Source of the DNA: Acidobacteriota bacterium
Lineage (GTDB): Bacteria; Acidobacteriota; Terriglobia; Acidoferrales; UBA7541
Assembly: GCA_019239815.1 (NCBI GenBank)
Contig: JAFAZL010000438.1
Coordinates: 1 to 14,142 of the forward strand
Length of the DNA stretch: 14,142 nucleotides
Reading direction: 5' to 3'
Part shown: positions 8,033-14,142 of the stretch, piece after piece
Layout: every line of letters starts with the position of its first letter
Numbering within the stretch: the first letter of the stretch is position 1
Made by a program: the position numbers and the translations under genes
Notes under the pieces: model-generated
What the model was told of the DNA's origin: nothing
Database searches by the model: none
The model's input: only the letters and a program-made list of their open reading frames with translations

Positions 8033-8425
8033 TTGAGTGATCTGCGCAAGTTTGCAGAGCGGTATACCGCCGCGTGGTGCAGCCACAACGCTGCCAACGT
8101 CGCCGCATTCTTCTCCGAGCATGGCAGCTTATCGGTGAACAATGGCCAACCGGCGATCGGGGGCGTTGCAATTCAGCAGGTCGCCCAGTCCTTCATGACT
8201 GCGTTCCCTGACCTGCGTGTTTTGCTCGATGAAGTCGTGATCCGCGGCGCGGACGCTGAGTATCATTGGACGCTCATCGGTACGAATACCGGTCCCGGCG
8301 GCACCGGAAATCGCGTTCATATTCGCGGAGTGGAGCATTGGCAAATCGGAACCGATGGCCTGATTGCGGTTTCACGCGGTGAGTTTGACGCGGAAGAGTA
8401 TCGGCGGCAGATTGGCGGAATTTAG
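8033..8425 (+). CDS. SnoaL-like / NTF2-like (nuclear transport factor 2 family) small protein
   Basis: The 130-aa product has the pattern of small alpha+beta barrel (cone) proteins. An N-terminal helix with RKFAERYTAAWCSHNAANVAAFF is followed by a strand-rich half with FPDLRVLLDEVVIRGADAEYHW, GVEHWQIGTDGLI and the C-terminal FDAEEYRRQI. Such proteins include SnoaL-type cyclases, isomerases and many uncharacterised ligand-binding proteins, so no reaction can be assigned. The start is TTG at 8033-8035 with AGGAG five bases ahead. A longer reading from TTG at 7982 has no ribosome site and adds residues unlike the family. It ends 10 bases from the convergent peptidoglycan-binding gene. Confidence 0.8.
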   Translation: MSDLRKFAERYTAAWCSHNAANVAAFFSEHGSLSVNNGQPAIGGVAIQQVAQSFMTAFPDLRVLLDEVVIRGADAEYHWTLIGTNTGPGGTGNRVHIRGVEHWQIGTDGLIAVSRGEFDAEEYRRQIGGI

Positions 8426-8435
8426 AAGCTAGGCG

Positions 8436-8900
8436 TTACTGACGTGAAGACTGAAGAGAATTGCCGGTTAGTCGCGAAGTCGAATTCGGCGGCGCGACCG
8501 GCTCGGCTACGCCGGCGGTCGTTGAGCCCAAGCCAAGCTTCTCCAGCGTCAACGCGTCGAGTTTCCCCGACGGGTTCAGTGCGTGCGTGGTCTGAAACTT
8601 TTTCATCGCATCGACGGTATTGTCGTCCCACTTGCCCGTGGGAGTCGCCGAATATGAGCCGTCTTTCGCCAGCGCCTGTTGAATCTCGGTGATCCGCTCC
8701 GAAGTTGGAGCCATTTGCCCTTTGTCTTTCTTCTTGCGTGACGTCTTTTTGGTCGTGCCGTGCGACTTGGAAGAAGAAGCCGTCTTGGAAGTCGTGGATT
8801 TAGATGTCGAGGTTTGCGGCTGCGCGAATAGCGTGTTCGCCCACAGGGATACGGCGAGCCCCAAGAGTACAACCGATACTCGTCGCAATCCGAATCGCAT
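8436..8900 (-). CDS. Secreted peptidoglycan-binding domain protein
   Basis: The 154-aa protein begins with a clear Sec signal peptide: charged RFGLRR, a hydrophobic core, and probable cleavage after Ala26 in LFA|QPQ. A low-complexity Ser/Thr/Lys linker (about 28-62) follows, ending in a basic patch. One peptidoglycan_binding_1-type three-helix domain spans about residues 67-124 (ITEIQQALAKDGSY, then GKWDDNTVDAMKKFQ and LDALTLEKLGL). The rest is a Pro/Ser-rich tail. There is no catalytic domain, so it probably binds cell-wall peptidoglycan in the periplasm rather than cutting it. The start is ATG at 8900-8898 with GGGAG nine bases ahead. It lies downstream of the protease gene, separated from it by a terminator, so it is probably transcribed separately. 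Confidence 0.85.
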   Translation of the reverse strand: MRFGLRRVSVVLLGLAVSLWANTLFAQPQTSTSKSTTSKTASSSKSHGTTKKTSRKKKDKGQMAPTSERITEIQQALAKDGSYSATPTGKWDDNTVDAMKKFQTTHALNPSGKLDALTLEKLGLGSTTAGVAEPVAPPNSTSRLTGNSLQSSRQ

Positions 8901-8931
8901 GACGTAAGACTCCCTCAGTTTTTGTTCGACT

Positions 8932-8965
8932 CAAAAATAAAGGGGCGCGGTTTCCCGCGCCCCTT
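8932..8965 (-). terminator. Intrinsic terminator after the HtrA-family protease
   Basis: The arms AAGGGGCGCGG (8940-8950) and CCGCGCCCCTT (8955-8965) pair over 11 bp around TTTC. In minus-strand reading the stem is followed by TATTTTTGA. The protease stop codon is at 8977, 11 bases upstream. Confidence 0.9.
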
Positions 8966-8976
8966 CCCTGCGATAG

Positions 8977-10599
8977 CTACTTGCTGTCCGCCGGTACCAC
9001 GCCAGGCAAAAATACCGTGAGCGTGTGATCGTTGTCCGCTCGACGCAGAACTTTGAAGACGACGTTTTCGCCCGGTTTCAACTTGGCGACCGCCGCCTTG
9101 TAGTCCTCCATCGAGGCCACCGGAGTGCGATTGATTTCAGTGATGACGTCGCCGCGGCCAAAGCCGAGGTCGTCCGCAAAGCTCGCGGGATCGACATCGA
9201 CGACGAGCACGCCGCGCTGGCCATCCATGCCGACGCGCGAAGCGCGATCCGGCGTGAGGCTTTCGACGCGGAGGCCAAATTCGGCCGGTGCCGCTTCGCC
9301 AGGCTGATCGCCGACGCGACCTGCCTGCGTCGGGAAGACGCGCGTGCGATCTTCGACGACTGCGGTCGTCTCTTTCGCTGCGCGGTCACGCACGTAATCG
9401 ATCTTCACCTTGCTGCCGATGGGAGCCTGAGCGATCGGATTCACGAGGTCGTTGCCGGTCTTCACGGCTTTGCCGTTGACGGCGGTGATGACGTCGCCGC
9501 CCTTCAATCCGGCTTTCTCCGCCGGGCTGCCAGCTTCGACGCCCATGATCACGACGCCGTTCGCCGCGCCAAGTTCCTTCAGTGTGATGGCGTTCGTGCC
9601 GAGTTCTTCCTGAAAGCTCACGCCGATCGATCCGCGCGTGACGCGACCCTGCGCGATGATCTGGTTGTAGACGTTGATCGCTGCTGTTGAAGGAAGCGCA
9701 AAACCTACGCCCTCATAACCCCGACTGCCAGTAATGATTGCGGTGTTGATGCCGATGACTTCCCCGGCGAGATCAACAAGCGGTCCGCCCGAGTTACCCG
9801 GGTTAATCGCCGCGTCGGTCTGCAAGAAGCGCTGGAACTGGTGATTCGAGCCACCGATTCCGCCGCGATCTTTCGCGCTGATGATGCCCGCGGTGACGGT
9901 CGCATTCAATCCGAATGGACTGCCGATGGCGAGAACCCAGTCGCCGACATTAACGCCGTCGGAATTGCCGAGCTTAGCGGTCGGCAAGTCTTTCGGCGCT
10001 TCAATCTTGATGACGGCGAGGTCGGTGTCTTCGTCGACGCCGATGACTTTCGCCGTGTATTTGTTCGGATCGCCGTCGAGCGACACCTGAATCTTAGTCG
10101 CCTGCTCGACAACGTGGTTGTTGGTGAGCACGTAGCCGCACTTATCGACGATCACGCCCGAGCCAAGGCTCCGCTCCGCCTGCGGAGGAGCATCCTGCCG
10201 GCCGTCAAAAAAGCGGTCGAAGAAATCCTGCATGGGATCGTCTTGATCGTTGCCGTAGCCTTGGCCGCCGCCTTGACCACCCGGCGCGGCTTGCGAGCGC
10301 CGCTTGCGCGAAGTCGCGGGCTTGCGCTCCAAAACTTGTGTCGTAGCAATGTTGACGACTGCAGGCTCGACGCGGCTGACGATGCCGGAGAACGACGCCG
10401 AGGACGGAACGGGGTCGGGCAAACTCAGCGCGGTGGCGTTGTTCTTGGCAAAGGTGGACATCGCTTTCATCGCTGACGTCCGGCCCGAAACAATCGAACC
10501 TATCAGGATGCCAACCACCAGCGTCAGGACCAGAAAAGCCGACGCGAGAAGTTTGCGCTGCCGCGCCCAACTGAAAATCTCTCGTACTTGCTGCCCCAT
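8977..10599 (-). CDS. Periplasmic serine endoprotease, DegP/HtrA family (two PDZ domains)
   Basis: HtrA proteases degrade or refold damaged envelope proteins. The 540-aa protein has an uncleaved-looking N-terminal membrane anchor (about residues 17-38), then a chymotrypsin-like domain. The triad is His162 (TNNHVVEQ), Asp193 (DTDLAVIKI) and Ser270 (INPGNSGGPLVD). Two PDZ domains follow (about 323-417 and 440-530), the first with GSIGV near its start and GSPAEKAGLKGGDVI, the second with ASFADDLGFGRGDVI. A Gly/Gln/Asp-rich, basic-to-acidic insert at 93-142 occupies the position of the flexible LA loop. All catalytic residues are present. DegP, DegQ and DegS cannot be told apart, though two PDZ domains argue against DegS. 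The start is ATG at 10599-10597, with AGGAG ten bases ahead. It has its own promoter and terminator, so it is a single-gene unit. Confidence 0.95.
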   Translation of the reverse strand: MGQQVREIFSWARQRKLLASAFLVLTLVVGILIGSIVSGRTSAMKAMSTFAKNNATALSLPDPVPSSASFSGIVSRVEPAVVNIATTQVLERKPATSRKRRSQAAPGGQGGGQGYGNDQDDPMQDFFDRFFDGRQDAPPQAERSLGSGVIVDKCGYVLTNNHVVEQATKIQVSLDGDPNKYTAKVIGVDEDTDLAVIKIEAPKDLPTAKLGNSDGVNVGDWVLAIGSPFGLNATVTAGIISAKDRGGIGGSNHQFQRFLQTDAAINPGNSGGPLVDLAGEVIGINTAIITGSRGYEGVGFALPSTAAINVYNQIIAQGRVTRGSIGVSFQEELGTNAITLKELGAANGVVIMGVEAGSPAEKAGLKGGDVITAVNGKAVKTGNDLVNPIAQAPIGSKVKIDYVRDRAAKETTAVVEDRTRVFPTQAGRVGDQPGEAAPAEFGLRVESLTPDRASRVGMDGQRGVLVVDVDPASFADDLGFGRGDVITEINRTPVASMEDYKAAVAKLKPGENVVFKVLRRADNDHTLTVFLPGVVPADSK

Positions 10600-10645
10600 A
10601 GCTTATTTACTCCTGTTGACCCGGAAAAGGTCCCGCCGCCCGTAA

Positions 10646-10654
10646 AGTATAACA
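10646..10654 (-). promoter_or_regulatory. Extended -10 promoter for the HtrA-family protease
   Basis: Minus-strand TGTTATACT is a TGn extended -10 element with a five-of-six TATACT box. No good -35 is visible at 16-18 bases. The predicted start is about 10640, about 40 bases before the ATG. It closely resembles the element ahead of lepB. Confidence 0.5.
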
Positions 10655-10903
10655 CCAGCATTCACGGCGGGTTGCGGATGCGGAAGGCTGAGGCAGAACC
10701 GATACTGTACGAAAGGCCGGGGGTGGAGAGGTTCGAGTCGCTGCCGCGCGCTTCGCCGGGAAATAGTACTCCTAAAATTCGAATGCCGCATGCCGATGCG
10801 TATTGGACGCATGAACGGGACAATTTGTTGTCACGGTGACACAAAAGCTTAGACGACGGAACCGCCTGCCGATTTGTCTTTTTTTCGGTTTTTCGACTTT
10901 CGC
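10655..10903. other. Intergenic stretch with operator-like palindromes, no gene
   Basis: No credible coding frame was seen. The stretch holds a hairpin ATGCGT-ATTGG-ACGCAT at 10796-10812 and a symmetrical operator-like palindrome at 10824-10846. A T-rich tract at about 10873-10893 lies directly ahead of the promoter at 10904 and could act as an UP element. It separates the leftward protease promoter from the rightward leader RNA. Confidence 0.5.
10824..10846. promoter_or_regulatory. Operator-like palindrome
   Basis: TGTCAC (10829-10834) and GTGACA (10836-10841) are perfect inverted arms around a single G. The symmetry resumes further out with TTT and AAA after two unpaired bases. This odd-centred dyad is typical of a homodimeric repressor or activator site. 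It lies about 60 bases upstream of the -35 at 10904, an activator-like position, and about 180 bases upstream of the protease promoter. The regulator is unknown. Confidence 0.4.
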
Positions 10904-10932
10904 TTGACATCGAGGGACTTCTCAAGCATAAA
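10904..10932 (+). promoter_or_regulatory. Sigma70-type promoter for the leader RNA / thrC operon
   Basis: A perfect -35 TTGACA (10904-10909), a 17-base spacer and CATAAA (10927-10932) form the promoter, with a T-rich tract upstream. The expected start site is near 10938-10940. This is one of the strongest promoter matches in the window. Confidence 0.7.
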
Positions 10933-10936
10933 AGAT

Positions 10937-11094
<158 letters not shown>

Positions 11095-11194
11095 GGCCCC
11101 CTCCCTGCTGACCCTAAATCCATTCAAGTCGTTGAGTGTTGATAGCTGCGGCTAGTTCGTCGCCGTAGATATGGGACTTTTGGAGATAGAGGAT

Positions 11195-12457
11195 ATGGCC
11201 GACTATTTTGAGCTGAAGTGTAAAGAATGCGGCAAGACCTGGGGCAACGTCCCCAAGTCGTTTTGCGAAGAGTGTTTCTCGCCGCTCGAAGTTTCGTTCG
11301 ACTACACCACGATTAAGAAAAAAGTCCGCCGCGAAGACATCGCTTCGCGGCCTTTCAATATGTGGCGGTATTCCGAATTTCTCCCGCTCTCGGAAGGTTT
11401 TGTGGCGCCGAACGCGGTCGGAGGCACGCCGCTGGTTGCCGCGCGCAAACTCGCGAAGCGGCTTGGAGTGCGCGAGATCTTCGTGAAGAACGACGCCGTC
11501 TGCTTCCCTTCGCTTTCATTCAAGGATCGCGTGGTTGCGACGGCTCTTGCCGCCGCACGCCGATTTGGATTCGAAACTGTCGGCTGCTCCTCGACTGGAA
11601 ATCTTGCCAATGCGGTCGCCGCCCAGGCAACGCAGCAGGGTTTCGACGCTTGCGTGTTCATCCCCGCCGATCTCGAAGCGGCGAAAGTTCTGAATACCGC
11701 TGTCTATGGCGCACGCATCGTGCGTATCAACGGCAACTACGACCACGTGAATCGCCTCTGCGCGCAAATCGCCGACCGTTTCCAATGGGGCCTGGTGAAT
11801 GTAAACCTGCGGCCCTACTACTCCGAAGGTTCAAAAACGCACGGCTTCGAAATCGCGGAGCAACTCGGCTGGCGTTTGCCCGACAACGTCGTCGTGCCGA
11901 TGGCCGGCGGCTCGCTCATCGGAAAAATTTCGAAAGCGTTCCGCGAACTGGTCGAACTCGGCTGGGTCGAAGCGAAGCCGGTGAAATTCTTCGGCGCGCA
12001 AGCAACCGGTTGCTCACCGATCTCGACCGCGGTGAAGCAAGGTTTAGCGCGCTTCGAGCCGCAGAAGCCCAACACCATCGCCCGCTCGCTTGCAATTGGC
12101 AATCCTGCCGACGGTAATTACGCAGCGAGGCAGATCCTGCAAAGCGGCGGCTGGGCCGAAGACGCGTCCGACGCCGAAATCGTCGAAGCCATCAAGCTGC
12201 TCGCCGAGTCCGAAGGCGTCTTCACCGAAACGGCCGGCGGCGTCACCGTGGGCGTCGCGCAAAAGCTGATTCGTCAAGGACGGATCGGCACCAACGAAAC
12301 CACCGTGCTGTCCATCACCGGCAACGGATTGAAGACCACCGACGCGATCGCCAACGAATTCCCATTGGCGGAGGCAATTGCGCCGAAACTGGAAGCATTC
12401 GAAGCGCTTCTCGACAGCCAACTCACAGCCGCAAGCGCAGTCGCGGCAGCAAAGTAG
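11195..12457 (+). CDS. thrC: Threonine synthase (PLP-dependent, zinc-ribbon N-terminus)
   Basis: Threonine synthase converts O-phospho-L-homoserine to L-threonine and phosphate, the last step of threonine synthesis. The 420-aa protein starts with a zinc-ribbon-like CKECGKTWGN...FCEEC (Cys9, Cys12, Cys24, Cys27). The PLP lysine motif PSLSFKDRVV follows, with Lys110. GCSSTGNLANAVAAQA is a fold-type II PLP signature, and VPMAGGSLIGKI is the glycine-rich phosphate-binding loop. The start is ATG at 11195 with GGAG nine bases ahead; an in-frame ATG at 11171 lacks a ribosome site. It lies behind a leader RNA with a terminator and is followed after 80 bases by a CysO/MoaD-like gene, so the two are probably an operon. 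Threonine synthase is the best call. Fold-type II relatives such as cysteine synthase B are less likely because of the zinc ribbon and overall length. Confidence 0.92.
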   Translation: MADYFELKCKECGKTWGNVPKSFCEECFSPLEVSFDYTTIKKKVRREDIASRPFNMWRYSEFLPLSEGFVAPNAVGGTPLVAARKLAKRLGVREIFVKNDAVCFPSLSFKDRVVATALAAARRFGFETVGCSSTGNLANAVAAQATQQGFDACVFIPADLEAAKVLNTAVYGARIVRINGNYDHVNRLCAQIADRFQWGLVNVNLRPYYSEGSKTHGFEIAEQLGWRLPDNVVVPMAGGSLIGKISKAFRELVELGWVEAKPVKFFGAQATGCSPISTAVKQGLARFEPQKPNTIARSLAIGNPADGNYAARQILQSGGWAEDASDAEIVEAIKLLAESEGVFTETAGGVTVGVAQKLIRQGRIGTNETTVLSITGNGLKTTDAIANEFPLAEAIAPKLEAFEALLDSQLTAASAVAAAK

Positions 12458-12537
12458 AGACAGCAAGCGGTAGGTAGGAACAAAGCGAAACTCGGGCAAG
12501 ATCGATCGCCCACACAAATACCAGGAGACAAGACCAG

Positions 12538-12819
12538 ATGAGCGTAACAATCGAAATCCCCACAGCGTTCCGCCGCTTCACCGATGGCGCGCCGAAGGTC
12601 GACTGTACCGGAGCGACAGTCGCGGCGGCGTTGAATGAGTTGACGACCAAATTCCCCGACCTCTCCAAGCATGTGCGCGACGAATCGGGGCAGATCCGCC
12701 AATTCCTCAACGTGTACCTCAACGAGGAAGACATCCGCTTCCTCGGCGGCGAATCCTGCGTCCTCAAAGAAGGCGACCGCGTCCTGCTCGTTCCTTCGAT
12801 CGCGGGCGGCTCGAACTAA
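12538..12819 (+). CDS. CysO/MoaD/ThiS-family ubiquitin-like sulfur-carrier protein
   Basis: The 93-aa protein has a beta-grasp (ubiquitin-like) fold pattern. It has the CysO-like opening MSVTIEIPTAFRRFTDG, the middle RQFLNVYLNEEDIRFLGG, and the end EGDRVLLVPSIAGGSN. In this family a C-terminal diglycine is adenylated by a ThiF/MoeB-like enzyme and converted to a thiocarboxylate that donates sulfur for cysteine, methionine, molybdopterin or thiamin synthesis. Here Gly90-Gly91 is followed by Ser-Asn, so activation would first need a protease to remove two residues. The start is ATG at 12538 with AGGAG ten bases ahead. Resemblance is to mycobacterial CysO more than to MoaD. It follows thrC by 80 bases on the same strand. 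No activating enzyme or protease is in the window. Confidence 0.85.
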   Translation: MSVTIEIPTAFRRFTDGAPKVDCTGATVAAALNELTTKFPDLSKHVRDESGQIRQFLNVYLNEEDIRFLGGESCVLKEGDRVLLVPSIAGGSN

Positions 12820-12828
12820 CTCCGGCTC

Positions 12829-12884
12829 AACCAAGTAGCCACGCTGCAGGAAGTTATTTCTAACTGGCATACAAACCAAGTAGC
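12829..12884. repeat. Pair of 11-bp direct repeats
   Basis: AACCAAGTAGC occurs at 12829-12839 and again at 12874-12884, a 45-base period, in the short gap between the sulfur-carrier gene and the permease gene. It could be a regulator half-site pair or leftover duplication. Confidence 0.4.
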
Positions 12885-12886
12885 AC

Positions 12887-12913
12887 TTGACCTCGTCTTG
12901 TCACGCATAGATT
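12887..12913 (+). promoter_or_regulatory. Weak candidate promoter for the permease gene
   Basis: TTGACC (12887-12892) and TAGATT (12908-12913) are separated by 15 bases, shorter than ideal. They lie 34 bases before the permease ATG. The permease could instead be read through from the thrC unit, since no terminator was seen after the sulfur-carrier gene. Confidence 0.25.
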
Positions 12914-12946
12914 CGTGCGCCTTCTCGGCCCGCGACTGGAGCCTCT

Positions 12947-14142
12947 ATGCGCAACCGCTGGCGTGACCTCGTCTTCGGCTTCCGACTCCTTCTGAAAAAT
13001 CCCGGCTTCACCGCCGTAGCCGTCTTGGCGCTCGCCCTCGGCATTGGCGCCAACACCGCCATCTTCAGCGTCGTCTACGCTACGCTGCTGGCTCCGCTGC
13101 CCTACAACCAACCCGACCGCATCGTCATGGTCTGGTCCCACGTCAATGACAACCGCAACGGCGTTTCCGCGGGCGATTTCCTCGATTGGCAGCGCATGAA
13201 CACCACGTTCGAGTCCATGGCCGCGTGGACGGGACGCACGCTCAGCCTCAGCACCGGGACTCAACCCGAACAAATCCAGGCATCCGCCTGCACTCCGCAG
13301 TTCTTGCACGTTCTCGGTCAGCCAATTCTTCTCGGTCGCGACTTTTTACCCGAGGAAGGACAAGTCGGCAAAGACCTCGAAGCGATCCTGAGCTACCGCC
13401 TGTGGCATGACCGCTTCGGCGGCGACAAATCCATCGTTGGCCAAAAGGTCCGGATGAATGGTCAGCAATACACCGTCGTCGGCGTTCTCGCGCCCGGTGC
13501 CACCGACCGCGTGCAAACGCAAATGTATGTGCCGCTCGCTTTCAAGCCGGAACAGGTCAACCACAATTTTCACTTCGTGCTTGTGATGGCGCGCATGAAG
13601 CCAGGCGTCACGCTTGCGCAAACGAATGCCGACATGCAGTCGGTCACGGCGCACATCAGCCAGGAATTCCCGAAGTCCAACAAAGGATGGAGTGCAACAG
13701 TCGAGTCGCTGCAGAACGATTTCCTCGATCGCAATGTAAAGAGCGCGCTGTGGATGATGCTCGGCGCGGTCGGCTTCGTTTTACTCATCGCCTGCGCGAA
13801 CGTCGCCAATCTTCTGCTCGCACGCGGAACGGCGCGTCAGTCTGAAATCGCCGTGCGCGCCGCTCTTGGTGCGACGCGAAAGCAACTCTTCGGACAATTC
13901 CTCACCGAGAGCCTGGCCCTCGCCACTATCGGCGGCGCGCTCGGTGTCGGCCTCGCCTGGGCTCTGCTGAAAGTGATCCTCGCGTTGATGCCGCAATACA
14001 CGCTTCCGTCCGAAGCCGACGTCACGCTCAACATCCCGGTCCTGCTGTTCACGATGGCCGCAACGATGCTCGCAGGCGTTTTGTTCGGCTGCGTGCCCGC
14101 GCTTCAAGCGGCTCGCCTCAAACTCAAAGACACGCTGAAGGA
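12947..14142 (+). CDS. ABC-type permease, MacB/FtsX family (acidobacterial orphan-permease type), 3' end beyond window
   Basis: The first 398 residues are visible. The N-terminus (RDLVFGFRLLLKNPGFTAVA) leads into a first membrane segment (about 21-48) with the typical ALALGIGANTAIFSVVYATLL. A large periplasmic MacB_PCD-like domain (about 50-265) follows, then the FtsX-type membrane domain from about residue 268, with LLIACANVANLLLARG, then EIAVRAALGATRKQL, then a further pair of membrane segments. MacB-type permeases transmit ATP-driven motion to the periplasm to export macrolides, lipopeptides or siderophores. In Acidobacteriota many such proteins are about 800 aa with duplicated halves and no adjacent ATPase; this one has none upstream. 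The start is ATG at 12947 with GGAG five bases ahead. The substrate is unknown. Confidence 0.88.
   Translation, partial: MRNRWRDLVFGFRLLLKNPGFTAVAVLALALGIGANTAIFSVVYATLLAPLPYNQPDRIVMVWSHVNDNRNGVSAGDFLDWQRMNTTFESMAAWTGRTLSLSTGTQPEQIQASACTPQFLHVLGQPILLGRDFLPEEGQVGKDLEAILSYRLWHDRFGGDKSIVGQKVRMNGQQYTVVGVLAPGATDRVQTQMYVPLAFKPEQVNHNFHFVLVMARMKPGVTLAQTNADMQSVTAHISQEFPKSNKGWSATVESLQNDFLDRNVKSALWMMLGAVGFVLLIACANVANLLLARGTARQSEIAVRAALGATRKQLFGQFLTESLALATIGGALGVGLAWALLKVILALMPQYTLPSEADVTLNIPVLLFTMAATMLAGVLFGCVPALQAARLKLKDTLK

Noticed and set aside
7770..8171. Open frames on the minus strand overlapping the SnoaL-like gene
   Set aside because: They have no family resemblance and run antisense to a gene with a good ribosome site and recognisable fold pattern. 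They also cross the long hairpin.
10730..10739. tRNA T-loop-like GGTTCGAGTC
   Set aside because: The flanking bases do not pair as a T stem, and no acceptor, D or anticodon arms can be built around it.

Overview
The window looks like a piece of an Acidobacteriota chromosome (Terriglobia/Koribacter-like). This is inferred from the last gene, which has the look of the acidobacterial macrolide-exporter-type 'orphan' ABC permeases, from the moderately GC-rich protein-dense DNA, and from the mix of housekeeping genes. No marker gene (rRNA, ribosomal protein) is present to confirm it. No tRNA, rRNA, CRISPR array, transposase or integrase was seen.

Left part (1-5281), all on the minus strand and read from right to left: the heat-shock repressor hrcA, then grpE and dnaJ (a protein-quality-control operon without dnaK). 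A strong intrinsic terminator follows, then rsmE (16S rRNA m3U1498 methyltransferase), lepB (signal peptidase I) with its own extended -10 promoter, and the 5' two thirds of carA (carbamoyl-phosphate synthase small subunit), cut by the window edge. carA appears to start at a CTG codon. A good sigma70-type promoter lies upstream of hrcA. Two inverted repeats follow it: one over the -10 box and one, CIRCE-like but with a shortened spacer, between the predicted start site and the ATG.

Middle (5282-8900): a divergent Nudix hydrolase (+), a convergent aldehyde dehydrogenase (-) with a very strong ribosome site, and a gene-free stretch of about 530 bases (7503-8032) with several inverted repeats. 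The strongest of these is a roughly 60-base imperfect hairpin. A small SnoaL/NTF2-like protein (+, TTG start) and a secreted peptidoglycan-binding-domain protein (-) follow, end to end.

Right part (8932-14142): an HtrA/DegP-type periplasmic serine protease (-) with its own terminator and extended -10 promoter. Next is a roughly 595-base intergenic region holding an operator-like palindrome, then a consensus-like promoter, a pseudoknot-capable transcript and an intrinsic terminator. That transcript is either a free small RNA of about 155 nt or a transcription-attenuation leader for the next operon. That operon is threonine synthase (thrC) followed by a CysO/MoaD-like ubiquitin-fold sulfur-carrier protein whose diglycine is capped by two extra residues. 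The window ends inside an ABC-type permease of the MacB/FtsX family.

The most interesting candidate is the leader RNA plus threonine-synthase plus sulfur-carrier unit. It pairs a PLP fold-type II enzyme acting on a phosphorylated homoserine with a protein-thiocarboxylate carrier, under possible attenuation control. A link to sulfur amino-acid synthesis is a testable inference, not something the sequence proves.
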